From a virus, in the IMG/VR virus record IMGVR_UViG_3300042402_003148, positions 1-60,868 of that record: 60,868 bases of DNA; one strand, 5' to 3'. The notes beneath the pieces are model-generated. The model saw only the letters and a program-made list of their open reading frames with translations. It was not told the origin of the DNA and made no database searches. Both the position numbers and the translations under genes were made by a program. Below are positions 26,708 to 33,359 of the stretch, one piece after another; positions within the stretch are counted from its first letter, which is position 1; each line of letters begins with the position of its first letter.

Positions 26708-27751
26708 CTATTTATCTTGTTTCTTTGTAAGTGCTTGTCTTAGTTCTTGAATCTTATCTGCAAGGAAGTTTTGATTTTGTGCATCCGTAGATTGGCCTTG
26801 TTGTATTCTTTGTTCAATACTTATCCTTTGTTCTTCAATTCTTCTCCTTACTCCTTCATTGGTTTCTGCAATACTATCCTCTAAATCTATTTTGGTCTTT
26901 TCTATTTCGGACTTAAGTTGTTGTGCAGGAGAATCTTCAATAGAAAGAATATCACTACTCTCAGTTCTTCTATTACTATTGATAGTATTATCGTCATCAT
27001 CTGTATCAGTTCTTGCAAGGATATCTTGTTGAATAATACCATATGGATTAGGAGTAGGTATAGTACCATCAAAGAATGTACTCTTAATAGTATTAAAATC
27101 TCTTCTTAATAGGTTTAATTGGTCATCCAGTCCTATGAGAAAAGTTCTTAGTTTATTTGGTATGAAAATGGTTTCTTCTTGGTCGGTTTGAGTTCTTATA
27201 GGTACAAAGGTATAATGTGGATTTGCCGACTTATCCACCATCTTAAAGTAGTCTACCACTTCAAATTTATCCTTAGGCCTACTACTTTCTTTATCTAATG
27301 TATAGTTGATTTGGTCTATTAACTTTTGTGATATTCCATCTATTAACTCTTTGCCCTCATTTGTGTATTCGATATCAACAACACCGGATTGTCTATTCTG
27401 AAAATCTCTACTATCGATAAGTCCTTGTAACTTACTTATATCCAATTCAATAATCTTAACCGTCTTACCCATCACCACTTCTTTATCCTTTACTTTGATA
27501 CTGCCATTTTGTACTATATCGTAATGAGGGTTCTTAGATTCTTTTATTAAGTTAAGAGTCTCTAATGAACATAGATAATTCTCACCTACCTTCACTACAA
27601 TGCCACTTCCTGAGATTAGAGGTTTTAAGTTTTGTAACTCAACACCAATAGGTAAGTATATAGGTTTAATGTCCTTTGATGCAGAAATCTTCCAATTCTT
27701 GCCATCGATTGTATATCTTTCCGGATTTTGGTTAATTTCTTTAATTCTCAT
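26708..27751 (-). CDS. Unknown 347-residue protein with C-terminal coiled coil
   Basis: The N-terminal 200 residues are mixed alpha/beta with a repeated local pattern (ESKNPHYDIVQNG and KSANPHYTFVPIR). After an Asp-rich linker (TDTDDDDNTINSN) there is a charged, Gln-rich coiled coil (residues about 285-345, EEQRISIEQRIQQGQSTDAQ). It could be a virion or scaffold protein; no family is recognised. It overlaps the next upstream gene by 11 nt. Confidence 0.6.
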   Translation of the reverse strand: MRIKEINQNPERYTIDGKNWKISASKDIKPIYLPIGVELQNLKPLISGSGIVVKVGENYLCSLETLNLIKESKNPHYDIVQNGSIKVKDKEVVMGKTVKIIELDISKLQGLIDSRDFQNRQSGVVDIEYTNEGKELIDGISQKLIDQINYTLDKESSRPKDKFEVVDYFKMVDKSANPHYTFVPIRTQTDQEETIFIPNKLRTFLIGLDDQLNLLRRDFNTIKSTFFDGTIPTPNPYGIIQQDILARTDTDDDDNTINSNRRTESSDILSIEDSPAQQLKSEIEKTKIDLEDSIAETNEGVRRRIEEQRISIEQRIQQGQSTDAQNQNFLADKIQELRQALTKKQDK

Positions 27752-28043
27752 TTGTTATTTCTTTATATGCCTTCCTATATAACTTTAATTCGTCCTGAAT
27801 CTTTGTCTTTCTTATTACTCTTAATTCGTATAGTTTCTTTTGCAAGCTTTGGTATAATCCTTCATATATTGAATCGGTTATAATATAATTAAGAGTCAAT
27901 CCTTTTTCGTATTCCTTATATGATTCCGTATCTTTAAATTCCGATTGAACTTCATCTAAAGGTTGTATAGAGAATATCTTTGCAACACCGATAGATGTTC
28001 CATATTCTTTTGCAACTCTGTCAAAGACTTCTTCTTTTAACAT
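27741..28043 (-). CDS. Unknown helical protein, 100 residues
   Basis: A charged, mainly helical protein (MLKEEVFDRVAKEYGTSIGV ... YRKAYKEITNEN). It overlaps the 347-residue gene by 11 nt and is probably translated with it. No motif is recognised. Confidence 0.6.
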   Translation of the reverse strand: MLKEEVFDRVAKEYGTSIGVAKIFSIQPLDEVQSEFKDTESYKEYEKGLTLNYIITDSIYEGLYQSLQKKLYELRVIRKTKIQDELKLYRKAYKEITNEN

Positions 28044-28072
28044 ATTACTTCGTTTAATTCGTTAACACTCAC

Positions 28073-28270
28073 TTACTTCTTTTTAATTGGTATAGGGATA
28101 ACGATTTTCTTTTTCATTGCAAGAGGTACATTACTTCTTTGTGCAACTGAACCAATAGGGTTGTAGATGTCGTTTGCACAACGGGTTAAGAACTCATTGT
28201 CCGTTTCGTTGGGTAGTCTCTCACAAACTCCTTCCTCTAATTCTTTTATTAATATTTCTTTTAGTTTCAT
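28073..28270 (-). CDS. Unknown small protein, 65 residues
   Basis: Starts MKLKEILIKELEEGVCERLP and ends with a basic tail (AMKKKIVIPIPIKKK). No recognised domain. The GC-rich non-coding segment lies just upstream of it. Confidence 0.55.
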   Translation of the reverse strand: MKLKEILIKELEEGVCERLPNETDNEFLTRCANDIYNPIGSVAQRSNVPLAMKKKIVIPIPIKKK

Positions 28271-28315
28271 ACACCTATAAATATAACTTAAGTAAATAAA
28301 ATTCCCTTAATAGTC

Positions 28316-28530
28316 AGATGTGAGTGTCAACTCTCATGTCAAAAAACGCGCTATAGGGGAAAATTGGACCCCGGTATTCGCACGTATCCGACCCGGTTTT
28401 GCATATCGCACTTTTTGCGACCTACACGAAACCTCGACTCGTCTCCACCCCACACGAAAAAATGAGCACAAAGAGACCGACAGCATTTACGCTATCGGTT
28501 CATCCTATGATTAGGAGCTCTTTGCAATTA
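28316..28530. other. GC-rich non-coding segment with hairpins
   Basis: This part of the gap 28271-28566 is much richer in G+C than the surrounding sequence by eye. It contains several short inverted repeats: GAGTGTCAACTC (28323-28334), TCGCACTTTTTGCGA (28406-28420) and CCGACAGC-atttac-GCTATCGG (about 28477-28498). There is no good minus-strand frame. The one plus-strand frame (28320-28514) would be the only rightward gene in the window, so I treat the segment as a candidate non-coding RNA or DNA signal. Confidence 0.5.
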
Positions 28531-28566
28531 AAATAAAAATATGAAAACCAAGGAAAACTTCTCTCT

Positions 28567-28779
28567 TTAAAATTGTCTACTTACCCACTTAGGATAATTA
28601 CTATATTGTTGCATGAGTTCAGTTGCTCGATAATCTTTCACTTCTACTCTACAACCTATATGCATCTCTTTGCACCAATGTTGAAAGTTCTCATCTGCTA
28701 ATACCTTCTCTCTTTCTTTCTCTATACTATGTAATCTATCTATGTCTATACTATTGATTGTCTCTACTATTGTATTCAT
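28567..28779 (-). CDS. Unknown small protein, 70 residues
   Basis: Starts MNTIVETINSIDIDRLHSIE. Helical, charged N-terminus and a C-terminal half with CRVEVKDYRATELMQQYSN. No family recognised. It precedes the GC-rich non-coding segment. Confidence 0.55.
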   Translation of the reverse strand: MNTIVETINSIDIDRLHSIEKEREKVLADENFQHWCKEMHIGCRVEVKDYRATELMQQYSNYPKWVSRQF

Positions 28780-28827
28780 ACTACTATTGTTTATTGAACT
28801 GAATTTATTTTTATTAAGATTGTCCGA

Positions 28828-29058
28828 TTAAGCTTTTGCTTTGGGTGGACTCTGCGTGAATAACTCTTTAAGGTATTCTTCTTCATCCTCCATTTGTTCA
28901 GCGGTCATCTCATTGTATCTATCTAACAATGCAATTGCGGACCTGATTTCACTTAACTGTTCACTTGCAGCCCACTTCGGTTTGCCGTCTTGCAGACCTT
29001 TAATCTTCTTCATCAATACTATCTCATCTTGTTTTAACTTCTTAATTGCGTAATCCAT
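28828..29058 (-). CDS. Unknown small coiled-coil protein, 76 residues
   Basis: Charged and helical throughout (KKLKQDEIVLMKKIKGLQDG ... AEQMEDEEEYLKELFTQ). It overlaps the upstream metallopeptidase-like gene by 17 nt, suggesting coupled translation. Function unknown. Confidence 0.6.
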   Translation of the reverse strand: MDYAIKKLKQDEIVLMKKIKGLQDGKPKWAASEQLSEIRSAIALLDRYNEMTAEQMEDEEEYLKELFTQSPPKAKA

Positions 29059-29464
29059 CCTTATACTTTTTATTTATTTTATCTTTAATTTGTTTCCACA
29101 CTATCGGTGTATACTTATCTTCGTTTCTTCTTGCTTGTCTCTCATACGGGTTTCTACTATATGAACCGGGGTACTTATAGTATTTCGTTCTTATTGGTTG
29201 TAGTTGGTGTGTCCATTCGTGTACACAAGTATTGATTAACTCTCTCACATCACTACATTGGTCCCAGTATATCCATACCTCATTGTCGTCCGCGTCGTAT
29301 GCACCACAATCGGTATCATATCCTTTCACTACGGACCAGATAGGGTCAAACTTCTTTCGTTTGTTTACTCCCATATTCGTGCGACACCATCTCAGGACCA
29401 TATTTGCAATTCGCACTGCAGGTTCTCTACCTAATTTTGTTATAGGTGTTTTTAAATATATCAT
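29042..29464 (-). CDS. HExxH zinc metallopeptidase-like protein
   Basis: A 140-residue protein with NTCVHEWTHQLQP, an HExxH zinc-binding helix, and NPYERQARRNED downstream, which could give the third ligand, as in SprT-like or related zincins. I start it at ATG 29464 (MIYLKTPITKLGREPAVRIA); the longer frame to 29527 would read through the terminator hairpin at 29484-29515. Its substrate is unknown. Confidence 0.7.
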   Translation of the reverse strand: MIYLKTPITKLGREPAVRIANMVLRWCRTNMGVNKRKKFDPIWSVVKGYDTDCGAYDADDNEVWIYWDQCSDVRELINTCVHEWTHQLQPIRTKYYKYPGSYSRNPYERQARRNEDKYTPIVWKQIKDKINKKYKDGLRN

Positions 29465-29483
29465 ATTCGTTTTAATATGGTTA

Positions 29484-29515
29484 TAAAAAAAGTGGTACTC
29501 TCGGGGTACCACTTT
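29484..29515 (-). terminator. Strong rho-independent terminator downstream of the tRNA
   Basis: Arms AAGTGGTAC (29490-29498) and GTACCACTT (29506-29514) form a 9-bp stem with a 7-nt loop, followed in minus sense by seven T. It ends the tRNA transcript just before the metallopeptidase-like gene. Confidence 0.9.
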
Positions 29516-29516
29516 G

Positions 29517-29592
29517 TTAACTATCAAAGTTTTTCTTGTAAAGTAAATCGGAGAATAACCATTTGTAAAGTAACCGAGATAACTTTGATATA
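29517..29592 (-). ncRNA. Structured spacer RNA between tRNA and terminator
   Basis: The ends TATCAAAGTT and AACTTTGATA form a 10-bp inverted repeat. Inside it are two copies of TTGTAAAGTAA followed by ATCGGAGA or CCGAGAT, whose CGG and CCG parts could pair. There is no T-loop signature, so it is not a second canonical tRNA. It would be part of the tRNA primary transcript and might be cut out. Confidence 0.4.
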
Positions 29593-29593
29593 G

Positions 29594-29692
29594 AGCGGTG
29601 AGCTAGATTTGAACTAACCCCTTTAGTCTGGATGACTATCGTGCAACCCATGGGCTTTTACGTCCGTGAGGTAACCATTACACTTTCACCGC
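29594..29692 (-). tRNA. tRNA-Gly(UCC)-like gene with enlarged D loop
   Basis: In transcription sense the arms are: acceptor GCGGTGA/TCACCGC (7 bp, perfect), D stem GTGT/GCAC, anticodon stem TAGT/ACTA with loop CATCCAG (anticodon TCC), and T arm GTTAG-TTCAAAT-CTAGC. The D loop (29645-29679) has 35 nt instead of about 8 because of an insertion bordered by the related strings ATGGTT and ATGGGTT. Base 33 is A rather than the universal U. CCA is not encoded. It may be a degenerate or specialised tRNA. Confidence 0.65.
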
Positions 29693-29699
29693 TTCATTG

Positions 29700-29720
29700 G
29701 TACGAACTAATAGTCCGTAC
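29700..29720 (-). other. Hairpin between lipoprotein-like gene and tRNA
   Basis: GTACG and CGTAC enclose ACT-AAT-AGT, giving a two-tier hairpin directly after the stop codon of the 105-residue gene. No T run follows, so it is more likely a processing site or mRNA 3' stabiliser than a terminator. Confidence 0.45.
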
Positions 29721-29724
29721 TAAA

Positions 29725-30042
29725 TTATTTTACTACTGATGTAGTGTCTACTACTGGAATAGATGTTGTATCAACACTCGTTGAATCAACTACTACTGCT
29801 GTTGAATCAGTTGTTGCTTCAGTTGAAGCAGAACCACAACTAGCTAAACCGATAACTAATACTAAAGACATCGCACCTACTTTTGCTTTATTCAAAATAG
29901 ATGATAATCTTTTCGCGTTGTAAAGAGCTTTAGTTGTATAAAAATCTCTCTTTTGTTCACTCAAAGTCGTACTCGCTTCGTTTAAGTTGTTTACTAATTC
30001 AGTTACTTGATAGTTCACTTTTGTTGCAATTTTCTTTGCCAT
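29725..30042 (-). CDS. Lipoprotein-like protein with long N-terminal tail
   Basis: A 105-residue protein. Residues 1-54 are charged and soluble (MAKKIATKVNYQVTELVNNL). A hydrophobic stretch then ends in a lipobox (MSLVLVIGLASCGSAS), followed by a Thr/Ser/Asp/Val repeat tail (TTDSTAVVVDSTSVDTTSIP). A lipobox 69 residues into the protein is unusual; initiation at the internal Met 57 or so would give an ordinary short lipoprotein. The leader from the promoter at 30156-30186 is about 110 nt. Confidence 0.65.
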   Translation of the reverse strand: MAKKIATKVNYQVTELVNNLNEASTTLSEQKRDFYTTKALYNAKRLSSILNKAKVGAMSLVLVIGLASCGSASTEATTDSTAVVVDSTSVDTTSIPVVDTTSVVK

Positions 30043-30155
30043 GTTATTTTTTTGCTTCCCATTAAGTTATTAATTGTTCAAACTCCATTGAGGCGGGTCG
30101 CTTTTACCTCAGCTTCGTTTGTATCTTTATTTTGTTATTGTCTCTTTGTTATATG

Positions 30156-30186
30156 TAATATACGACAAATTTTTGACATTACCAAA
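30156..30186 (-). promoter_or_regulatory. Promoter-like site TTTGGTAA-N13-TCGTATATTA
   Basis: A perfect copy of the window's promoter consensus. It would transcribe the lipoprotein-like gene and then the tRNA, ending at 29484. The leader contains TGAGG/CCTCA arms that could form a hairpin (about 30088-30112). Confidence 0.8.
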
Positions 30187-30192
30187 TTTATT

Positions 30193-30549
30193 TTATTTGA
30201 AATCTATCACATCAGGTAATCTGAATTTAAATGCATCTACGATGATATCTAATTCTAGAGCCGAATAATATTGTTTCTTACTCAATTTAACATAAGTTGC
30301 TTTAGGACCTGTAATATATAATTTCTTATCCTTTAATTCAGTTATTGATTTCTTCGTCAAATGTTCCATTAGATATGTGTAGTGGTCTTTAGTTCCGTTT
30401 GGTTTTGCTAAAGCGTAAGGATATGCCGTCACTTCAAATTTACCTTGAGGATTTTCGTATATTGAAATAATCCATTGTTTCCATACTTCGTGAATATGTC
30501 TTTTTTGTTTTGTAGATGATAATCTTTTTACAGTAATATGCTTTTTCAT
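30193..30549 (-). CDS. Unknown basic protein, 118 residues
   Basis: A Lys-rich protein (MKKHITVKRLSSTKQKRHIH) with a beta-type middle (QGKFEVTAYPYALAKPNGTK) and a helical C-terminus. No family recognised. It ends 7 nt before the promoter for the lipoprotein-like gene. Confidence 0.6.
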   Translation of the reverse strand: MKKHITVKRLSSTKQKRHIHEVWKQWIISIYENPQGKFEVTAYPYALAKPNGTKDHYTYLMEHLTKKSITELKDKKLYITGPKATYVKLSKKQYYSALELDIIVDAFKFRLPDVIDFK

Positions 30550-30572
30550 TTTGTTTCTTTTTTATTTATTAA

Positions 30573-30971
30573 TTATTTGTCGGTGTCCTCACCATTTGCA
30601 GTTGTTGATTCTACATTGATACTACCACCATTGTAGTATGTACTATAAGCGGTGTCTAAGGTTAATTTGTTTGAAACCAATGCACCTTCTAATACATTAG
30701 TTGCAATCAATTCCTTTTTATCTTTCTTACTCAATACATTTTTTATCAATGAGGTTTCTAACTTATCCATTTTAGTTTCGATTTCAATTTCACCCACATA
30801 CTTACGAACACTTTCTTCGTCAACAAAGATACGAGGCTTGTCCATCTTCGGTCCTGATAACTCAATCACTTCGTAGATATGTTTACCATCACCGAAATTG
30901 AATTTCTTATTCTTCACTACAGCTTTATAACCTCTCTTACCTAATTTAATTTCTTTTACTTTCTTATTCAT
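30573..30971 (-). CDS. Unknown protein, 132 residues
   Basis: A Lys-rich N-terminus (MNKKVKEIKLGKRGYKAVVK) and the segment YEVIELSGPKMDKPRIFVDE, which resembles FEVYKVTGPKGIKKFFSNRK in the gene at 32276-32539. The two may share a small domain. The C-terminus is low complexity (Asn, Thr, Ser). Function unknown. Confidence 0.6.
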   Translation of the reverse strand: MNKKVKEIKLGKRGYKAVVKNKKFNFGDGKHIYEVIELSGPKMDKPRIFVDEESVRKYVGEIEIETKMDKLETSLIKNVLSKKDKKELIATNVLEGALVSNKLTLDTAYSTYYNGGSINVESTTANGEDTDK

Positions 30972-30975
30972 ATTA

Positions 30976-31035
30976 TTATCTTTTAATGTTTTTAATTACT
31001 TCGTTGAATGGATACCAGGGTATTGACCTTTGCAT
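30976..31035 (-). CDS. Possible 19-residue peptide gene
   Basis: An ATG-to-TAA frame (MQRSIPWYPFNEVIKNIKR) fills the gap between two genes with operon-like spacing. At this length it may be chance. Confidence 0.2.
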   Translation of the reverse strand: MQRSIPWYPFNEVIKNIKR

Positions 31036-31036
31036 A

Positions 31037-31204
31037 TTATCTATTTATATTATCTTCAATTTGCTTTATTAGATGTTGTGCAGTATCTGCTATCTTATCA
31101 ATACTATCTTCACTTCTACCGGATGTCCATGTATCACTATTAAACAATTCACTTAATGCTATTAGTACAGTTTGTTTTTGTTCGCTTGTTAACTTTAATG
31201 TCAT
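31037..31204 (-). CDS. Small unknown protein, 55 residues
   Basis: Starts at ATG 31204 (MTLKLTSEQKQTVLIALSEL) and ends at TAA 31037. Helical and charged, and the stop of the GIY-YIG gene lies 10 nt upstream. The size and packing are typical of this accessory region. Function unknown. Confidence 0.6.
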   Translation of the reverse strand: MTLKLTSEQKQTVLIALSELFNSDTWTSGRSEDSIDKIADTAQHLIKQIEDNINR

Positions 31205-31213
31205 ATCTTTATT

Positions 31214-31531
31214 TTAGTGTGTTGAATTTAATTCATAATGAAACTTTTGCAATTGTTTCGTTTCGTATTGGTGAGCTTCTGCTTTACCTCTAATCACTTT
31301 GAGGATAAACAAATCATATACTGACTCACTATGTTCTCTCATATCATTGTATAAGGACCAGTTTTTGTTTTCCTTTCTCGCTCGACTAAAGTGTTTTTGT
31401 AATCTTAATTTAGCAGAATAGTGAAACCTTCTACCGATTGCAACTGTAACTCCTATATAACTCTTACCATTTTCAGTATTTACTATTTCGTAAATTACAT
31501 GGTTTCTATCGTTTCGTTTCTTTCGTACCAT
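31214..31531 (-). CDS. GIY-YIG nuclease-like protein
   Basis: A 105-residue protein with HVIYEIVNTENGKSYIGVT, a good GIY-YIG motif (IYE...SYIG), followed by IGRRFHYSAKLRLQKHF with the conserved Arg and the usual His. The Glu expected later in the fold may be in REHSESVYDL. It is short and lacks an extra DNA-binding domain. It could be a free-standing homing endonuclease or a nuclease used on host DNA. No intron was recognised around it. Confidence 0.75.
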   Translation of the reverse strand: MVRKKRNDRNHVIYEIVNTENGKSYIGVTVAIGRRFHYSAKLRLQKHFSRARKENKNWSLYNDMREHSESVYDLFILKVIRGKAEAHQYETKQLQKFHYELNSTH

Positions 31532-31764
31532 TTCTTAATCTCTTTATCTATTGAAAAATTTGTTTCTTCTTTGTTCGTATATTGTACACCTAGTTTTTGT
31601 GGTTTCTTACGACAAAGATAAGTTTGTTTTTTCGATTTTAGTTTTTTAATTTTCCCTAATACAAATGCAAACCAAACTTTATCCGATTGGTGAACTTCAG
31701 GTAATACCTTCTCCCACACTTTTAATTGGTGGTTGATAAGGTGTAATGTTAAATGCTTACTCAT
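31495..31764 (-). CDS. Unknown basic protein, 89 residues
   Basis: Basic, with LKVWEKVLPEVHQSDKVWFA and a Lys-rich middle. It overlaps the GIY-YIG gene by 37 nt in another frame. No family recognised. Confidence 0.5.
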   Translation of the reverse strand: MSKHLTLHLINHQLKVWEKVLPEVHQSDKVWFAFVLGKIKKLKSKKQTYLCRKKPQKLGVQYTNKEETNFSIDKEIKKWYERNETIETM

Positions 31765-31781
31765 ATTCTATTTTATTTATT

Positions 31782-32174
31782 TTATTTTACTATTGTTCCA
31801 TATCCGCCCGAATTAGTGTTAGTAATAAACCAACTCCAATCTTCATCACCATAAAACCTATCCCAATTCTTACCTTTACTCAATCCCTTACGACCATTGT
31901 ATTGTATTACTCCAATGTCCTTTAAGTTTTTTCGTATCGTTGAATAGTATCCGTTAAGACTTACCTTACCTAATCTACCATCTTCAAATAGCATTGAGGT
32001 TATTACTTTTATCCACGATGGTTTGACTTCTAATTCCATTACATTGTAAAGGTGTTTATATACTTTTGCAACCATTCGTTTATTTGCAGAATCATATCCT
32101 ACTTTCTCTTCCCATATTTCGTTTGGTGTATCAATTGGACTTTGTAAATGTGTTGGTGTTATATTCTTATTCAT
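31782..32174 (-). CDS. Unknown protein, 130 residues
   Basis: I take ATG 32174 (MNKNITPTHLQSPIDTPNEI) as the start because it lies right after the stop of the 32-residue gene. An in-frame ATG at 32195 is possible. The middle (LEVKPSWIKVITSMLFEDGR, YYSTIRKNLKDIGVIQYNGR) suggests a winged-helix-like DNA-binding fold, but this is a guess. Confidence 0.55.
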   Translation of the reverse strand: MNKNITPTHLQSPIDTPNEIWEEKVGYDSANKRMVAKVYKHLYNVMELEVKPSWIKVITSMLFEDGRLGKVSLNGYYSTIRKNLKDIGVIQYNGRKGLSKGKNWDRFYGDEDWSWFITNTNSGGYGTIVK

Positions 32175-32175
32175 A

Positions 32176-32274
32176 TTATTTCGTTTTAATTTCATTAAAT
32201 TTTATATCTTTGTCGGTTAGGTTTAAAGTATGTCCGACATATACTATACTTAAAAAGATTATTAATCCTATCAT
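32176..32274 (-). CDS. Tiny membrane protein, 32 residues
   Basis: ATG 32274 to TAA 32176 encodes a hydrophobic N-terminus (MIGLIIFLSIVYVGHTLNL) and a short polar tail. It lies 2 nt from the stop of the upstream gene and 1 nt from the ATG of the next, which supports translation in the operon. Confidence 0.45.
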   Translation of the reverse strand: MIGLIIFLSIVYVGHTLNLTDKDIKFNEIKTK

Positions 32275-32275
32275 A

Positions 32276-32539
32276 TTAGATTGTTTTAATTGGTAACTTC
32301 ATATTTTCGATTCGTTTGATTTCAGTAAACACATCAACGATATTCATTTTTGTATCGGTATGTTTTTTAACGAACTCACTCGCGTCCTTTCTATTACTGA
32401 AAAACTTTTTAATACCTTTAGGACCTGTTACTTTATATACTTCAAATTCAGCAGGTTTAAAGTTCTCACTTTTCATTCTCAATACTCTTTTGACTTTCTT
32501 TATAGAGTAGTTACTCTTTACATTTTCTTTACTTTTCAT
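32276..32539 (-). CDS. Unknown basic protein, 87 residues
   Basis: Lys-rich; contains FEVYKVTGPKGIKKFFSNRK, which resembles the segment in 30573-30971. The C-terminus is helical. It is followed immediately by the 32-residue gene. Confidence 0.6.
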   Translation of the reverse strand: MKSKENVKSNYSIKKVKRVLRMKSENFKPAEFEVYKVTGPKGIKKFFSNRKDASEFVKKHTDTKMNIVDVFTEIKRIENMKLPIKTI

Positions 32540-32562
32540 ACTTTACAATTTTAATGGTTAAC

Positions 32563-32592
32563 AAAAATAGTGTTAGATTAACCTAACACTAT
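32563..32592 (-). terminator. Terminator after the iteron-linked gene
   Basis: ATAGTGTTAG and CTAACACTAT (32567-32576 and 32583-32592) form a 10-bp stem with a 6-nt loop, followed in minus sense by TTTTTG. The stop codon of the 124-residue gene lies inside the stem. Confidence 0.85.
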
Positions 32593-32952
32593 ATCAATAG
32601 CTCGTTTTGACAAACCTAAAGTTTGTTTCAACTCTTTACGACATTGACTAATAAACTTCTTTTCTACTTTACCCATACTAATAGGATAAGATGAAATAAT
32701 TTGTGAAATAGTCAAAGACTCTTTTTTCAACTCAGCGAAAAACTTCATTTGTTTTTTCAATTCAGTATTATTCTTAACTGAAACTTTATGGACTCTACCC
32801 ATAAAATCCTTAAACTCTACAATTGAATTTGGTTTAGTAGGTATGTTAAACTTACTACCCGCGAAATTACGATATTGAGGTTTTTCGTTACGAGATGTAT
32901 TATACGCGACTTCCGTATATTGGTTAAATTCGTTTGTTTTGTAGTTATTCAT
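32578..32952 (-). CDS. Unknown 124-residue protein driven by iteron-linked promoter A
   Basis: I start it at ATG 32952 (MNNYKTNEFNQYTEVAYNTS) because the longer frame to 33030 would run through the promoter at 33018-33048. The C-terminal half is basic and helical (FISQCRKELKQTLGLSKRAI), possibly DNA- or RNA-binding. It is a single-gene unit: promoter and 25-bp dyad repeats upstream, a strong terminator at its stop codon. Function unknown; a regulator acting on the repeats is one hypothesis. Confidence 0.65.
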   Translation of the reverse strand: MNNYKTNEFNQYTEVAYNTSRNEKPQYRNFAGSKFNIPTKPNSIVEFKDFMGRVHKVSVKNNTELKKQMKFFAELKKESLTISQIISSYPISMGKVEKKFISQCRKELKQTLGLSKRAIDIVLG

Positions 32953-33017
32953 ATTCTTTACAATTTTAGATATTAGAAAAATTTTATATATACTCCCCTC
33001 ATTGTTGGGATATACCC

Positions 33018-33048
33018 AAAGATACGACAATTTAGGACCCTGGCAATG
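33018..33048 (-). promoter_or_regulatory. Variant promoter A (CATTGCCA-N13-TCGTATCTTT)
   Basis: It has the same 13-nt spacing as the main promoter set, but the upstream box is CATTGCCA and the downstream element is TATCTTTG, a perfect Bacteroidetes -7 box. A small hairpin TTGGG-TATAT-CCCAA (33004-33018) would form at the 5' end of the RNA. Dyad repeats lie directly upstream. Confidence 0.7.
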
Positions 33049-33054
33049 GCTTTT

Positions 33055-33095
33055 TGAAACTATTTTGAAAAGTTTTTATGGGCAATCAACGAGTT
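33055..33095. repeat. 41-bp identical block, copy A
   Basis: The sequence beginning TGAAACTATTTTGAAAAG is identical over 41 bp to 55751-55791. Both copies stand between the variant promoter and the dyad repeats and run into the first 25-bp unit. Confidence 0.85.
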
Positions 33096-33325
33096 GCACA
33101 TATATTTTTTTACTATGTGTAAGTTATTAGGAATCAATCTGTTATAACTCATTGAAAATCAACCAGTTACGGGCCGGGATTTAACATAATATCAGTTATA
33201 TGTCTTTTTGAGCATAACTCGTTGATACTGAATAAGTTACCCATTTAACATAATATCTTATATAAGAACACTCTAAAGCGTTGAAAATCAGTCAGTTATG
33301 TAACTCATTGATTATCAGTAAGTTA
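33072..33325. repeat. 25-bp dyad repeat array A (5 units)
   Basis: Units lie at 33072-33096 (half-degenerate), 33145-33169, 33215-33239, 33274-33298 and 33301-33325. The best copies read TAACTCRTTGA-NNN-TCANNNAGTTA, an interrupted palindrome (TAACT..TTGA / TCA...AGTTA). Spacing varies from 2 to 48 nt. The right arm alone also occurs near 33119. The layout is like operator or replication-origin iterons. Confidence 0.8.
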
Positions 33326-33359
33326 TAAAAAGGGTATAAAATTGAATAAAAAATAACTT

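Noticed and set aside
28320-28514. Plus-strand frame of 64 codons in the GC-rich segment
   Set aside because: It would be the only rightward gene in the window and has no A-rich leader; the open frame is explained by the GC-rich composition. Not excluded completely.
29465-29527. N-terminal extension of the metallopeptidase-like gene
   Set aside because: The extension would be translated from a strong terminator hairpin; the ATG at 29464 is downstream of it.
29517-29592. Second tRNA gene
   Set aside because: The ends pair like an acceptor stem, but there is no TTCRA T loop and no acceptable anticodon arm.
33072-33325. CRISPR array
   Set aside because: Units are palindromic operators of 25 bp with uneven spacing (2-48 nt) and no cas genes; the spacers are not uniform.
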